Part shown: positions 1-10,556 of the stretch, in pieces
How positions within the stretch are numbered: position 1 is the stretch's first letter
Layout of the letters: each line of letters opens with the position of its first letter
NCBI GenBank assembly: GCA_943736015.1
Contig: OX031060.1
Coordinates: forward strand, 12,785,501 to 12,849,500
Direction of reading: 5' to 3'
DNA from: Tridacna crocea
Taxonomy: Eukaryota > Mollusca > Bivalvia > Cardiida > Cardiidae
Length of the DNA stretch: 64,000 nucleotides
Translations under genes and position numbers: made by a program
Notes under the pieces: generated by a model
What the model saw: the letters and a program-made list of their open reading frames with translations, nothing else
Database searches by the model: none
Told to the model about the DNA's origin: nothing

Positions 1-1573
1 ACAAAAGGGGGCCCAATGCATCTCCATGATATAGAATACCAAGCAATTCAATACATAATCACGGATCCATAAAGTCCACCCTGTCTAGTACCCGAACGAA
101 TCAGGAGGTAAACCATTACTTAGACATACAGGAAATTGGGAGATTGCAGTCCATGCCAGCCTGTGCTGACATGGGTCAATACCTTGGAGATGCATCAGTA
201 CATTCCCCACAAAGCATAGTTCATACCCACCAATTGCCAGAAGATCGAGCCCATAATAAAGGACCAGGCCTAAGCTTGGACATTACCAATATAAGTTTAT
301 CAAGTATGAATTCATCGCATAGATTTAACTCTTTACCAAACGCCAATATCCTAGACCAGTCCAAATACAACGCATTTGCAGACGACAAAACTAATCCGAC
401 CCAAATGTTGAAATCCGAATTGGAAAGGGTAGAAAACACTGTGGAAGAAGAGGGAAATGCTGATTACCAACATTCCCCCTCCCCCCACCACAATGCCCCC
501 AGAAGACCTCGTCCTCAGGGTCGTGAAAACTCTGGATTGTATGGAAAAGGGTTAAGGAAAGACATATACATTCTAAAATAACCATCAATTTTATACAGCA
601 TTGAATATTTTTCTTATTTCATTACTAAATCACAAAATTGTAGACTTTGCCTAATTGAAATCAATTACCGGCGGCAAACTAGATGCGACCAAAAAGATAA
701 AATCCGTGTGTAGAAGGGCAGAAAACACTGCAGGAAAAGAAGAAATTGCTAGTTAACCATCATTCCTCTCCTCCCACAGCGCCCCAAAAAAACTTTCCTC
801 CCGGGGCATTCGACATTCACCCGATCTCCAATTCTATTTAATCCTTCACCGAACAATCCCAACATTTAAGGATTCCGAGAGAGAAAGTTTCCAAAAACAT
901 CACGGGAAAAGAAGAAAATGCTCTCCCACTCCCACACTGTCATCCACGCCTCCACAAAACAGACTACAGCCCCAGTCACACACCCAGTCTGTCTTCCGCA
1001 AATGCCCTCCAACAGGCCAAATCCGAAATCCCGTCGCATGACAAGATGTTGACCCTTTACCAAAAGGCAAAATTTTATACTGATCTAAGTTGAAAGCACT
1101 CGCAAACAACAAAAAAATGTAACTCAAAAATTGAAATCTGTTTCCAGAAGGGTAGACAACATTATGGGAAAGGAAGAAAATGCTGGTTACGAGCATGTTC
1201 TCCTTTTCCCACAATGTTCTCTAAAGGCCTCTACCTCAGGGTCGTAAAGACTAAGGATTGTGTGGTAAAGGGTTAAATAAAAGAATGAGTATTGTACCGA
1301 TCCAAGACAGCCTGCGTTAACCGTGAAGGCGGCCTCAGCTCAGTACAACACATATAAGGACCTCTCCAACTCGAACAGTAAAGAAACAATGACCTGCGAC
1401 AAGCATACTCGGGCCCCTAGGCATCTACCCAAGGTGCCGCATTGGATCAGTCTGCGCATATCTCGCAGGCCGACCCAAATCGACATCATCCAAACCCGTT
1501 TGAATCACCCTTCTTAAAATAGCCCACACCAAGACAAAATCCAATGTCAGCGTTATGTGCCGCCACGGATCAG
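1..1573. repeat. Left arm of a 6.1-kb inverted repeat
   Basis: Base 1 onward is the near-exact reverse complement of the bases ending at 6105, and the match runs inward to 1573/4538. The arms differ by only a few substitutions and homopolymer indels (for example the C-run near 478). The arm holds no credible gene: it is built of three diverged foldback-MITE copies (about 322-558, 823-930 and 1048-1277). The window starts inside the arm, so its outer limit on this side is unknown. Confidence 0.9.
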
Positions 1574-1835
1574 TCAATGTATCTAGGAACTCTATCTTGT
1601 CGTAAGCATATCTAAGGTCTACCTTTTATTCTTATAAATGAATAATATTCACCAACGTACACCAGACTTTCACATTCGGCGCAATAGATCCCATATATGA
1701 TCCAAAATATCATATATGGGATCTATTGTGCCGAATGTGAAAGTCTGGTGTACGTTGGTGAATATTATTCATTTATAAGAATAAAGGTAGACCTTAGATA
1801 TGCTTACGACAAGATTGAGTTCCTAGATACATTGA
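1574..1835. repeat. Internal palindrome at the head of the Penelope-like array
   Basis: About 125 bases (1574-1698) are the reverse complement of 1706-1835, with a turn of a few bases around 1700. The left half is therefore an inverted piece of the same RT/GIY-YIG coding sequence that follows on the plus strand. This marks the junction between the left arm and the coding array. Confidence 0.85.
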
Positions 1836-2143
1836 CGAAGATAGAAAATGGATTTATTACTACAACACTGTATGAAAAGCCAACCGACAGACACTTATAC
1901 TTACATCGTAAATCAGACCACCCGAGATCAGTGAAAAAGTCAATACCATATGGATTAGCTATTAGGGCCAAAAGAATTAGTCAGACAGAGGTGGAATATG
2001 TTAGAGAAAGAAAAAAGATAAAAGAGAGGCTGGTTCACAGAGGGTATAAAGGGTACGAGGTGGAAGTGGGTTTTAAAAAAGCCGATGTAAAGAACCGAGA
2101 TTGTCTCCTGAAACACCGAAAGAAAAGCAGCTCAGAAAAATGA
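1706..2143 (+). pseudogene. Penelope-like element fragment, unit 0 (RT C-terminal part)
   Basis: This short frame joins the start of the GIY-YIG motif (YGIYC, YVGE) directly to the post-catalytic part of a Penelope-like reverse transcriptase (EFLDT, LYEKPTD, SIPYGLAIRAKRI). The RT catalytic YVDD box present in the next units is deleted here. The frame ends at a stop after KKSSSEK, caused by an extra A in an A-run near 2136-2140. It is a truncated, non-functional copy. Confidence 0.75.
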
Positions 2144-3067
2144 CCCGAGTTCCATTGGTATTGACATACTGTAGATCCCTACCAAACATCAAAAAGATTT
2201 TAGAAAGCAATCACAGAATTTTAAAGAAGTCGGATAGGCTAAGGAAAATTTTCAAGGATTTGCCAATAATCTCCTACAAAAGAGATCAAAACTTAGCTGA
2301 CCTGTTAGTCCACAAGAAAACAAACAAATCCTTAAAAGGTAAATCACCAATTATAAAATACAAGGAACATGAGATCAAAGGATGTGGGAGGAATTGTAAA
2401 ATCTGTTCAATGCATGTTATTTCACCCATCGTAGATAAAAAAGGTAATCCGGTTAAAATAGATGTATCAATTAACTGCCGTACGCAAAATATCATATATG
2501 GGATCTATTGTGCCGAATGTGAAAGTCTGGTGTACGTTGGTGAATATGCATCCACATATATGGGGGAATGGGAAAAGAACCTTTTATTTAAAACCAAAAT
2601 GGATCCGCAAGCATACTTCAGATATGTGGATGATGTATGGGGTATTTGGTTACATGGTGAGCAATCCTTGAAAGAATTTCATGACTTAGCTAATTCTATC
2701 CATCCAAGAATAAAGGTAGACCTTAGATATGCTTACGACAAGATAGAGTTCCTAGATACATTGACGAAGATAGAAAATGGATTCATTACTACAACACTGT
2801 ATGAAAAGCCAACCGACAGACACTTATACTTACATCGTAAATCAGACCACCCGAGATCAGTGAAAAAGTCAATACCATATGGATTAGCTATTAGGGCCAA
2901 AAGAATTAGTCAGACAGAGGTGGAATATGTTAGAGAAAGAAAAAAGATAAAAGAGAGGCTGGTTCACAGAGGGTATAAAGGGTACGAGGTGGAAGTGGGT
3001 TTTAAAAAAGCCGATGTAAAGAACCGAGATTGTCTCCTGAAACACCGAAAGAAAAGCAGCTCGGAAA
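2140..3067 (+). pseudogene. Penelope-like element fragment, unit 1 (linker, GIY-YIG start, RT half)
   Basis: The first full unit is 928 bp. In order it encodes the RT-endonuclease linker (from TRVPLVLTYC), a Cys cluster (CGRNCKICS), the first half of a GIY-YIG endonuclease (YGIYC, YVGE), then an abrupt switch to RT sequence (TYMGEWE, catalytic YVDD, EFLDT, SIPYGLAIRAKRI). In intact Penelope-like elements RT precedes the linker and a complete GIY-YIG domain, so this order reflects a tandem junction with deletion. A homopolymer change near 3066 shifts the frame into unit 2 and gives a stop at 3102. Confidence 0.8.
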
Positions 3068-3994
3068 ATGACCCGAGTTCCATTGGTATTGACATACTGT
3101 AGATCCCTACCAAACATCAAAAAGATTTTAGAAAGCAATCACAGAATTTTAAAGAAGTCGGATAGGCTAAGGAAAATTTTCAAGGATTTGCCAATAATCT
3201 CCTACAAAAGAGATCAAAACTTAGCTGACCTGTTAGTCCACAAGAAAACAAACAAATCCTTAAAAGGTAAATCACCAATTATAAAATACAAGGAACATGA
3301 GATCAAAGGATGTGGGAGGAATTGTAAAATCTGTTCAATGCATGTTATTTCACCCATCGTAGATAAAAAAGGTAATCCGGTTAAAATAGATGTATCAATT
3401 AACTGCCGTACGCAAAATATCATATATGGGATCTATTGTGCCGAATGTGAAAGTCTGGTGTACGTTGGTGAATATGCATCCACATATATGGGGGAATGGG
3501 AAAAGAACCTTTTATTTAAAACCAAAATGGATCCGCAAGCATACTTCAGATATGTGGATGATGTATGGGGTATTTGGTTACATGGTGAGCAATCCTTGAA
3601 AGAATTTCATGACTTAGCTAATTCTATCCATCCAAGAATAAAGGTAGACCTTAGATATGCTTACGACAAGATAGAGTTCCTAGATACATTGACGAAGATA
3701 GAAAATGGATTCATTACTACAACACTGTATGAAAAGCCAACCGACAGACACTTATACTTACATCGTAAATCAGACCACCCGAGATCAGTGAAAAAGTCAA
3801 TACCATATGGATTAGCTATTAGGGCCAAAAGAATTAGTCAGACAGAGGTGGAATATGTTAGAGAAAGAAAAAAGATAAAAGAGAGGCTGGTTCACAGAGA
3901 GTATAAAGGGTACGAGATGGAAGTGGGTTTTAAAAAAGCCGATGTAAAGAACCGAGATTGTCTCCTGAAACACCGAAAGAAAAGCAGCTCGAAA
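3068..3994 (+). pseudogene. Penelope-like element fragment, unit 2
   Basis: The second unit is 927 bp and nearly identical to unit 1. It carries the linker, Cys cluster, half GIY-YIG and the RT YVDD box, with rare substitutions (near 3900 and 3916). One A fewer at 3992-3994 keeps the frame open into unit 3, so the run 3068-4093 reads through for 341 codons. It lacks RT motifs upstream of the TYMGEWE region and cannot encode a full polymerase. Confidence 0.8.
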
Positions 3995-4451
3995 ATGACC
4001 CGAGTTCCATTGGTATTGACATACTGTAGATCCCTACCAAACATCAAAAAGATAAATCTGTTTAATGCATGTTATTTCACCCATCGTAGATAAAAAAGGT
4101 AATCCGGTTAAAACAGATGTATCAATTAACTGCCGTACGCAAAATATCATATATGGGATCTATTGTGCCGAATGTGAAAGTCTGGTGTACGTTGGTGAAA
4201 CGAGGAATATGCTGAAGACCAGAATCCATAACCATCTGTCTAATATAAGACACATTAATATACACGAACCTGTTCCAAGACATTTCAATCAAAGTGACCA
4301 TAGCATCAAGGATTTCTACTATGTCAGGCTGGAGCGGATGAAAGAAGAAAGAACCCTCTACCGACGCCAGAGAGAGGCTCGATTAATACAGAGACATTGC
4401 CTGGCAGAACAAGGCCTGAACATTAGGCAGATGAACATAAAACATTGCTAA
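3995..4451 (+). pseudogene. Penelope-like element 3' end with a complete GIY-YIG domain (unit 3)
   Basis: The unit opens with the same linker as units 1 and 2, then an internal deletion near 4050 removes most of the linker and Cys cluster and shifts the frame. From 4065 the frame encodes a complete-looking GIY-YIG nuclease: YGIYC, YVGET, an Arg-containing helix (KTRIHNH) and a downstream Glu-rich segment ending RQMNIKHC and a stop at 4451. Family knowledge: GIY-YIG is the endonuclease of most Penelope-like elements. This is the natural 3' end of the element; about 85 bases follow before the right arm. Confidence 0.8.
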
Positions 4452-4537
4452 CTATATTTGTTCTGCGACTGGTGGGTCTGGTCCTTTGGGCATTTGTGCA
4501 GTGTCGCCTCGGATTAGCCTGCAAATCCCTCGCGGGC

Positions 4538-6105
4538 TGATCCGTGGCGGCACATAACGCTGACATTGGATTTTGTCTTGGTGTGGGCTATTTTAAGAAG
4601 GGTGATTCAAACGGGTTTGGATGATGTCGATTTGGGTCGGCCTGCGAGATATGCGCAGACTGATCCAATGCGGCACCTTGGGTAGATGCCTAGGGGCCCG
4701 AGTATGCTTGTCGCAGGTCATTGTTTCTTTACTGTTCGAGTTGGAGAGGTCCTTATATGTGTTGTACTGAGCTGAGGCCGCCTTCACGGTTAACGCAGGC
4801 TGTCTTGGATCGGTACAATACTCATTCTTTTATTTAACCCTTTACCACACAATCCTTAGTCTTTACGACCCTGAGGTAGAGGCCTTTAGAGAACATTGTG
4901 GGAAAAGGAGAACATGCTCGTAACCAGCATTTTCTTCCTTTCCCATAATGTTGTCTACCCTTCTGGAAACAGATTTCAATTTTTGAGTTACATTTTTTTG
5001 TCGTCTGCGAGTGCTTTCAATTTAGATCAGTATAAAATTTTGCCTTTTGGTAAAGGGTCAACATCTTGTCATGCGACGGAATTTCGGATTTGGCCTGTTG
5101 GAGGGCATTTGCGGAAGACAGACTGGGTGTGAGACTTGGGCTGTAGTCTGTTTTGTGGAGGCGTGGATGACAGTGTGGGAGTGGGAGAGCATTTTCTTCT
5201 TTTCCCGTGATGTTTTTAGAAACTTTCTCTCTCGGAATCCTTAAATGTTGGAATTGTTCGGTGAAGGATTAAATAGAATTAGAGATCGGGTGAATGTCGA
5301 ATGCCCTGGGAGGAAAGTTTTTTTGGGGCGCTGTGGGAGGAGAGGAATGATGGTTAACTAGCAATTTCTTCTTTTCCTGCAGTGTTTTCTGCCCTTCTAC
5401 ACACGGATTTTATCTTTTTGGTCGCATCTAGTTTGCCGCCGGTAATTGATTTCAATTAGGCAAAGTCTACAATTTTGTGATTTAGTAATGAAATAAGAAA
5501 AATATTCAATGCTGTATAAAATTGATGGTTATTTTAGAATGTATATGTCTTTCCTTAACCCTTTTCCATACAATCCAGAGTTTTCACGACCCTGAGGACG
5601 AGGTCTTCTGGGGGCATTGTGGTGGGGGGGGGATGTTGGTAATCAGCATTTCCCTCTTCTTCCACAGTGTTTTCTACCCTTTCCAATTCGGATTTCAACA
5701 TTTGGGTCGGATTAGTTTTGTCGTCTGCAAATGCGTTGTATTTGGACTGGTCTAGGATATTGGCGTTTGGTAAAGAGTTAAATCTATGCGATGAATTCAT
5801 ACTTGATAAACTTATATTGGTAATGTCCAAGCTTAGGCCTGGTCCTTTATTATGGGCTCGATCTTCTGGCAATTGGTGGGTATGAACTATGCTTTGTGGG
5901 GAATGTACTGATGCATCTCCAAGGTATTGACCCATGTCAGCACAGGCTGGCATGGACTGCAATCTCCCAATTTCCTGTATGTCTAAGTAATGGTTTACCT
6001 CCTGATTCGTTCGGGTACTAGACAGGGTGGACTTTATGGATCCGTGATTATGTATTGAATTGCTTGGTATTCTATATCATGGAGATGCATTGGGCCCCCT
6101 TTTGT
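4538..6105. repeat. Right arm of the 6.1-kb inverted repeat
   Basis: This is the reverse complement of bases 1-1573 with a few mismatches (near 5125 and 5625). Open frames here (for example 5555-5962 minus) mirror those of the left arm and are low-complexity by-products of MITE sequence. The arm begins at a hairpin containing CTGATCCGTGGCGG, directly after the 3' end of the Penelope-like array. Confidence 0.9.
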
Positions 6106-6321
6106 CGGAGCATGGTTCAGATACATTCTTGGTCTGGGTTCGGGCCCATTTGGCGGGATGAGAGCTGCAACGACTTCATCCCGGGACTTTGTATTAGTTG
6201 TTTACGTCACGTCAACGTTACCTTGACGTTGCGTAAACAACTGAACATTACTGCAGGCATTTTATCACAGGATCACACTTGAAGAAGGCGGTTGTACCGC
6301 CGAAAGCTTGTATTTATTTTA
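6106..6321 (+). mobile_element. Outer 3' flank of the inverted-repeat/Penelope-like insertion
   Basis: This stretch lies between the end of the visible inverted repeat and a LINE relic that starts abruptly at about 6322. It contains an inverted pair (GTTGTTTACG near 6197 and CGTAAACAAC near 6232) and a short hairpin GGCGG-TTGTA-CCGCC (6287-6301) followed by GAAAGC. The LINE frame stops where this sequence begins, so it is probably the outer end of the same insertion. Its mirror partner, if any, would lie left of base 1. Confidence 0.45.
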
Positions 6322-7860
6322 TAATTAAACGTTGTAATTTTGGCTCATAATTCAAGTTTAACATTTCTTCCAAATTAGCATGGAACAAGATTCCAAGTAA
6401 TTTAAATCGTGTCCCCCCCCCCCCATGTTAATTTCCATTTTATTTTAATCGCTCGAATGCTTTATGTCATGAAACAAATCCATATAAATTTGGTTTTATC
6501 AAAATTGACTTTAAGACCAGAAATGTGTGAAAAATGTTCAAGCAGCTCCAAAGTACTATTGAGCGTTTTTTCTGAACCGTCTAGAAAAAGGGTCGTATCA
6601 TATTCAAAATATTATATGTATTTTTGATTTTTTATCTTTATTCCGGTGATATTATTATTATTCTTTATTTTAATATTCAAAATCTCTATGCAAACAATGA
6701 AAACGTACGCAGATATTGGGTCCTCTTGACGACATCCCCTCCTACTAGTAAAGTACTCTGACAAAAATCCATTTAACTGAACAGAAACTTCAGTATTATA
6801 CAAAAATAATTTAATCCATTGTTAAAATGTTTCTCTAAATTAAAATAGGTTAACGCATTTTCAATTTGAAAGTTGAAAGATAAAGAAATGATGTTCTTTC
6901 AAAGTCAATTAACATCAAGAATCCAGGAATATGGTGTTCTTCGCATTGTTGCATAATATCATAAACTAGTCGTATATTTTTGCCTATAAATCTGTCTTGT
7001 AAAAAAACGGTTTGATCTCCTAATATGACGTGATTCAACATATTTTTAATTCGCCTAGCTATACTACTAGATGCAATTTTATATAAAACATTCAAAAGTG
7101 CAATCGGTCTCCAGTTTTTTAAAAATTGTTTTGGTTTATCTTCTTTTGGAATTAGTGTAATAATGCCTAACTTAGTATTTTTTAAAAAAGAATTAGTCAA
7201 AAATACATGATGTAATGCTTTTACTACGAAATGGTCTATCCTTTTCCAAAACACCCTGTAAGAGTTTGTAATAAAACCATCTATAGCAGGACTTTTGTCA
7301 TTTTTCATCTTTCTTAACGTTTCAGTTACCTCACTGTATTATAAATGTCCTTCGATTGCATCTTTATTTTTTTTATTTTTATTTATTTTTTTTTTTTTTT
7401 TCATCTAATTCATTCGCTGCTCAATGTTTCATGTAAATTTCAAATCTCATGTCTATATTGGAGCTTTTTTCATTAAATAAATTTTCAAAGTATTTTTTGC
7501 TTCCACTAAAATTTCATTTTGATCATAAGTATGACTTCCATCGTCTTTTACAAGGAAAGGGATATATTCTGAAGCTATACGTTGTTTTTCCAAGTTACAA
7601 AAATATTTTGTTGCTCTTTCTCCATTTTCAACCCAATTTGCTCTGGCTCTGGTGACCATTTAGTTTCTCTTGTCTCAAGTTTTCCAATTGGCCATGTAGT
7701 ATAGTTAACCTCACTACTACATGTACATGTTGAAGAGTCAAAGATAACCCTATGACAGGCTTGAAAAGCACAGTTCTTCCGTAGTTGCTTGAAAATGTTA
7801 ATAAACTGAGTGTTGTTACCTACTTCCAGTGAAATCCAATCCATACCAGAACAAACAATG
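6322..7860 (-). pseudogene. Degenerate non-LTR retrotransposon (LINE) reverse transcriptase
   Basis: Read on the minus strand, broken frames give a recognisable LINE RT: linker with NWVENGERATKYF (about 7600), KNDKSPAIDGF, LIPKEDKP, NWRPIALLN, GDQTVFLQDRFIG and LMLIDFE (7308-6850), then GCRQEDPIS (about 6730). A degraded catalytic box (EYDTTLFLDGSEK, where YADD is expected) lies near 6590, and weaker similarity continues to about 6330. The frame is broken by shifts, a T-rich tract (7365-7400) and loss of a catalytic Asp. The pattern suits L1/Tx1-type elements, but the clade is not settled. The low-coordinate end is cut off by the neighbouring insertion. Confidence 0.75.
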
Positions 7861-8353
7861 TCTTAAAAGACTTTGCAAGATTCATAATGTATCTATTCAA
7901 TAACGTCTGAATAATCAGACCCCAAAATCTTTGCCCCATAGGTGAATTAGGATAATCAAAGAATAAAAAACCTTTCAAGTATTGTTATGGGGAAATTCAC
8001 CAAAGGGTTTCTGAAGTTTATAAATATAGATTTTCGCCCTTGAGCTGCTAATTTTTTGTCTTTGTTTTTGTGGTTAAACATAACAATAACTCCAAATATT
8101 TGCTACATAATGTGAATTATTATACACAATACATACGGGATATCTTTTGTAATGAAAGTTCATCTTGCACATTTTTATGTAAAACCTAGATAAAATTTAT
8201 AAAGATACTGAAATTGTTGTAGATGTTGAATTACTTGGCTTCAATCTAACATTTCATACTATAGGAGCGCTTAAGTTGTCTTATCTTTTTATACAGATAA
8301 TTTAATTAGAATGAATCGACAGATGCGTTCGAAGCATGAACTCTTTCGTATTT
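7861..8353. other. AT-rich spacer, no gene seen
   Basis: No coding frame, known repeat motif or clear hairpin was recognised here. Confidence 0.5.
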
Positions 8354-8505
8354 AAGGAATGAAGAGAAGTTTTGTTGTTTCATGGAGGTTTGAAAAAAAG
8401 GCCTAATCACACTGTATCAAAACTGCGAAGAAGCGGTTCCATACAGTGTGATTATGTTATTTTTTTTCCATACCTCCATGAAAAAAAAAAGTTCTCTTCA
8501 TTCCT
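8354..8505. repeat. Foldback (hairpin) element, about 150 bp
   Basis: The arms pair as AAGGAATGAAGAGAA with TTCTCTTCATTCCT, CATGGAGGT with ACCTCCATG, and AATCACACTGTAT with ATACAGTGTGATT, with A/T-run interruptions and a loop near 8420-8438. The shape is that of a MITE. No other copy was seen in the window. Confidence 0.7.
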
Positions 8506-10016
8506 CACAATTTAATATTACAGACAGCACACACCTATGGAAAATCCGCAAACTGCGTTCCTTTTTCTTTATTTTAAATCTAACGTTTCTATAGCCTCTT
8601 TCACTCATATTTGTATGGCGCAAGAATATAATAGGGAAACAATTTACAGATCCCCAATACTGAAAATTAATCTATAAAACGAAAGTAAATGAACACGGGG
8701 GTAAATAGGACCCGCACAGAGTAACCTTCAGTAGATCTTGCACTACGTGATTTTTTTCATGTAGCTATGAAAAGATTATATCAGCCAATCTGAACTCGCC
8801 AATGTGCATGAAAACAACTGATATTAAATTATTTAGACATGCAAAAACTTTGTTGTTACGTAAAAAATCAAGCGCCATTTTTAAATCAATATACAACACC
8901 AGTTTTTCAAAAAGTATTTCTGTATCAGCCTTGTAAAAAAAAATGGTTATCAATAGCTGAATGTCAGGATCAGAAATCTAGATTGTATTCCGTCGATAAT
9001 CTAGCGTTGATCCTTTCATTTAATGAGCCGATCATTTTAAATGAATGAAACATTACGTACGAGACATTTAAGAGGGATATTAACGTGAAAGAACATTAAC
9101 TCAGCAGGCACATAGATAACTCGTAACTTTTTGTTTTTGTTATCTCTTCTTCAATGACGTCATCTGAAAGTTCGCTGAAATGTTTTTTGAAAGATACGTG
9201 TACAGATTTTCTTTTGCACTGGTTTAGATAACATTTGAATTCATTGCTTTGTGTTGGACTCTTAACCACTGAAAAGCCCACTAAAATTTACATCAATCGG
9301 TCGGCTTGGGCGACAAGTTTCTGTTTCGGGCAAAAGATTTTAGACGCACCCGTAATGTCAGAACAAGTGTTGATCTTCCAAAATGTTTGTTTTTACAAGA
9401 TTTACATCTCTTTGGTAAGACAGAGCCTTTGAAAGCAAAGAGATCAACGTGTTATGAAAATGACGACTAACAACCTAATTGACAACTTTGTATTTCCCTA
9501 TTTTAGTTAGATATTTGGAATGAGATTTTACCCACTGACATAGAAATACACTTTAATAATCGTATTTTCTTCCTAATGTGAATAAAAATATATCTTAGCT
9601 GCAATTAAGTTTATTAAGCCGATTTGGCAACGAATCATGTGCCATTGCTTATTTCAATTAGAATCGGTTGCTTTTTTCAGAATATTGTAATCTAGTGAAA
9701 TAGTGTCATATTTTATTGATAAAATGGTGTAAATAACAGTTATTTAATACTCTAAATAATAATTTGTTTTTGATATTAATCTTAACATTTTTTTATCAAA
9801 AATAATTCTGAGCTTTAGTGTTCAACAAATAGTACAGATTTCATATCAAAGTGTCATTTAAAAGAGCTTCATCTATATCACAGGGATTCGGTCTATTAAT
9901 GTTTGATATCTTATAAGTAAATAAAGACGGGGGGTCGAACTTGACCGACGGGCAGATATTACCGGGTTCTAACTCGGGCCCAATTACAAAGTCAATTTAG
10001 ATTCAATTTTGTCATG
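8506..10016. other. AT-rich intergenic DNA, no gene seen
   Basis: Only short chance frames occur (for example 8839-9048 plus and 9096-9281 minus), without domain signatures or splice context. Nothing repeated was recognised. Confidence 0.5.
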
Positions 10017-10020
10017 ATAT

Positions 10021-10228
10021 TGTTACGGGAGACCACTCCTTCCTGCATGGCATATACTCCCGATTTAAATACAATACCTGGCTACTGCGTCAGGGAGATA
10101 TCTCTTTGGCTCAGTGGTTAGGGTATTGGCTTTGCGTCCGGGAGTTCGGAGTTCGAATCCCGCTCCGATCCTTATTTCTGCCATGCAATTATTCATTTGT
10201 TTCTTTGTTACGGACTTCGTTCGTAAGA
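10021..10228 (+). repeat. 5' LTR of the TRIM
   Basis: It starts TGTTACGGG and ends CGTAAGA, with only weakly inverted termini rather than a clean TG..CA. It matches 10345-10552 with few differences (for example ACTCCCGA against ACTCTCGG and GCAATT against GCATTT). Confidence 0.85.
10107..10160 (+). promoter_or_regulatory. tRNA-like A and B boxes in the 5' LTR
   Basis: The A box TGGCTCAGTGG (10107-10117) is a perfect fit to TRGCNNAGYNGG. The B box AGTTCGAATCC (10150-10160) matches GGTTCGANTCC at 10 of 11 positions. Start-to-start spacing is 43 bases, as in a tRNA gene. The flanks do not fold into a convincing cloverleaf, so this is a tRNA-derived promoter module rather than a functional tRNA. 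Confidence 0.7.
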
Positions 10229-10246
10229 TGGGGGCTCGTCCGGGAT
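10229..10246 (+). promoter_or_regulatory. Primer binding site complementary to tRNA-Pro
   Basis: TGGGGGCTCGTCCGGGAT lies immediately after the 5' LTR. It is the established tRNA-Pro primer site known from gammaretroviruses and many LTR retrotransposons. Confidence 0.9.
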
Positions 10247-10333
10247 TGGCCATTGAGCCATTAATCCCATTTGTTGTCCTAAATCGGACTTCCTGCCTAA
10301 TAAGGCTTTGAGTCATCAATAAATGATGACTTT

Positions 10334-10342
10334 AAGAGGGGG
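10334..10342 (+). promoter_or_regulatory. Polypurine tract of the TRIM
   Basis: AAGAGGGGG lies two bases before the 3' LTR, the expected place for plus-strand priming. Confidence 0.8.
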
Positions 10343-10344
10343 TG

Positions 10345-10552
10345 TGTTACGGGAGACCACTCCTTCCTGCATGGCATATACTCTCGGTTTAAATACAATA
10401 CCTGGCTACTGCGTCAGGGAGATATCTCTTTGGCTCAGTGGTTAGGGTATTGGCTTTGCGTCCGGGAGTTCGGAGTTCGAATCCCGCTCCGATCCTTATT
10501 TCTGCCATGCATTTATTCATTTGTTTCTTTGTTACGGACTTCGTTCGTAAGA
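10345..10552 (+). repeat. 3' LTR of the TRIM
   Basis: This is the direct repeat of 10021-10228. Its A box is at 10431-10441 and its B box at 10474-10484. It is followed by the target duplication ATAT. Confidence 0.85.
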
Positions 10553-10556
10553 ATAT

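Larger units (their letters stand above)
10021..10552 (+). mobile_element. Complete TRIM: miniature LTR retrotransposon with tRNA-like LTRs
   Basis: Two nearly identical 208-bp direct repeats (10021-10228 and 10345-10552) flank only 116 bp of internal DNA. The internal part begins with an 18-base primer binding site for tRNA-Pro and ends with a purine tract. The 4-bp duplication ATAT flanks the whole unit (10017-10020 and 10553-10556). This is the full anatomy of an LTR retrotransposon without any coding capacity, so it must be mobilised in trans. Unusually, each LTR contains a Pol III-type A box and B box at tRNA spacing. The LTRs differ at only a few positions, indicating recent insertion. 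Confidence 0.85.

Noticed and set aside
144..581. 145-codon plus frame and its mirror at 5555-5962 minus
   Set aside because: They read through diverged foldback-MITE sequence in both arms of the inverted repeat, with no domain and low-complexity stretches.
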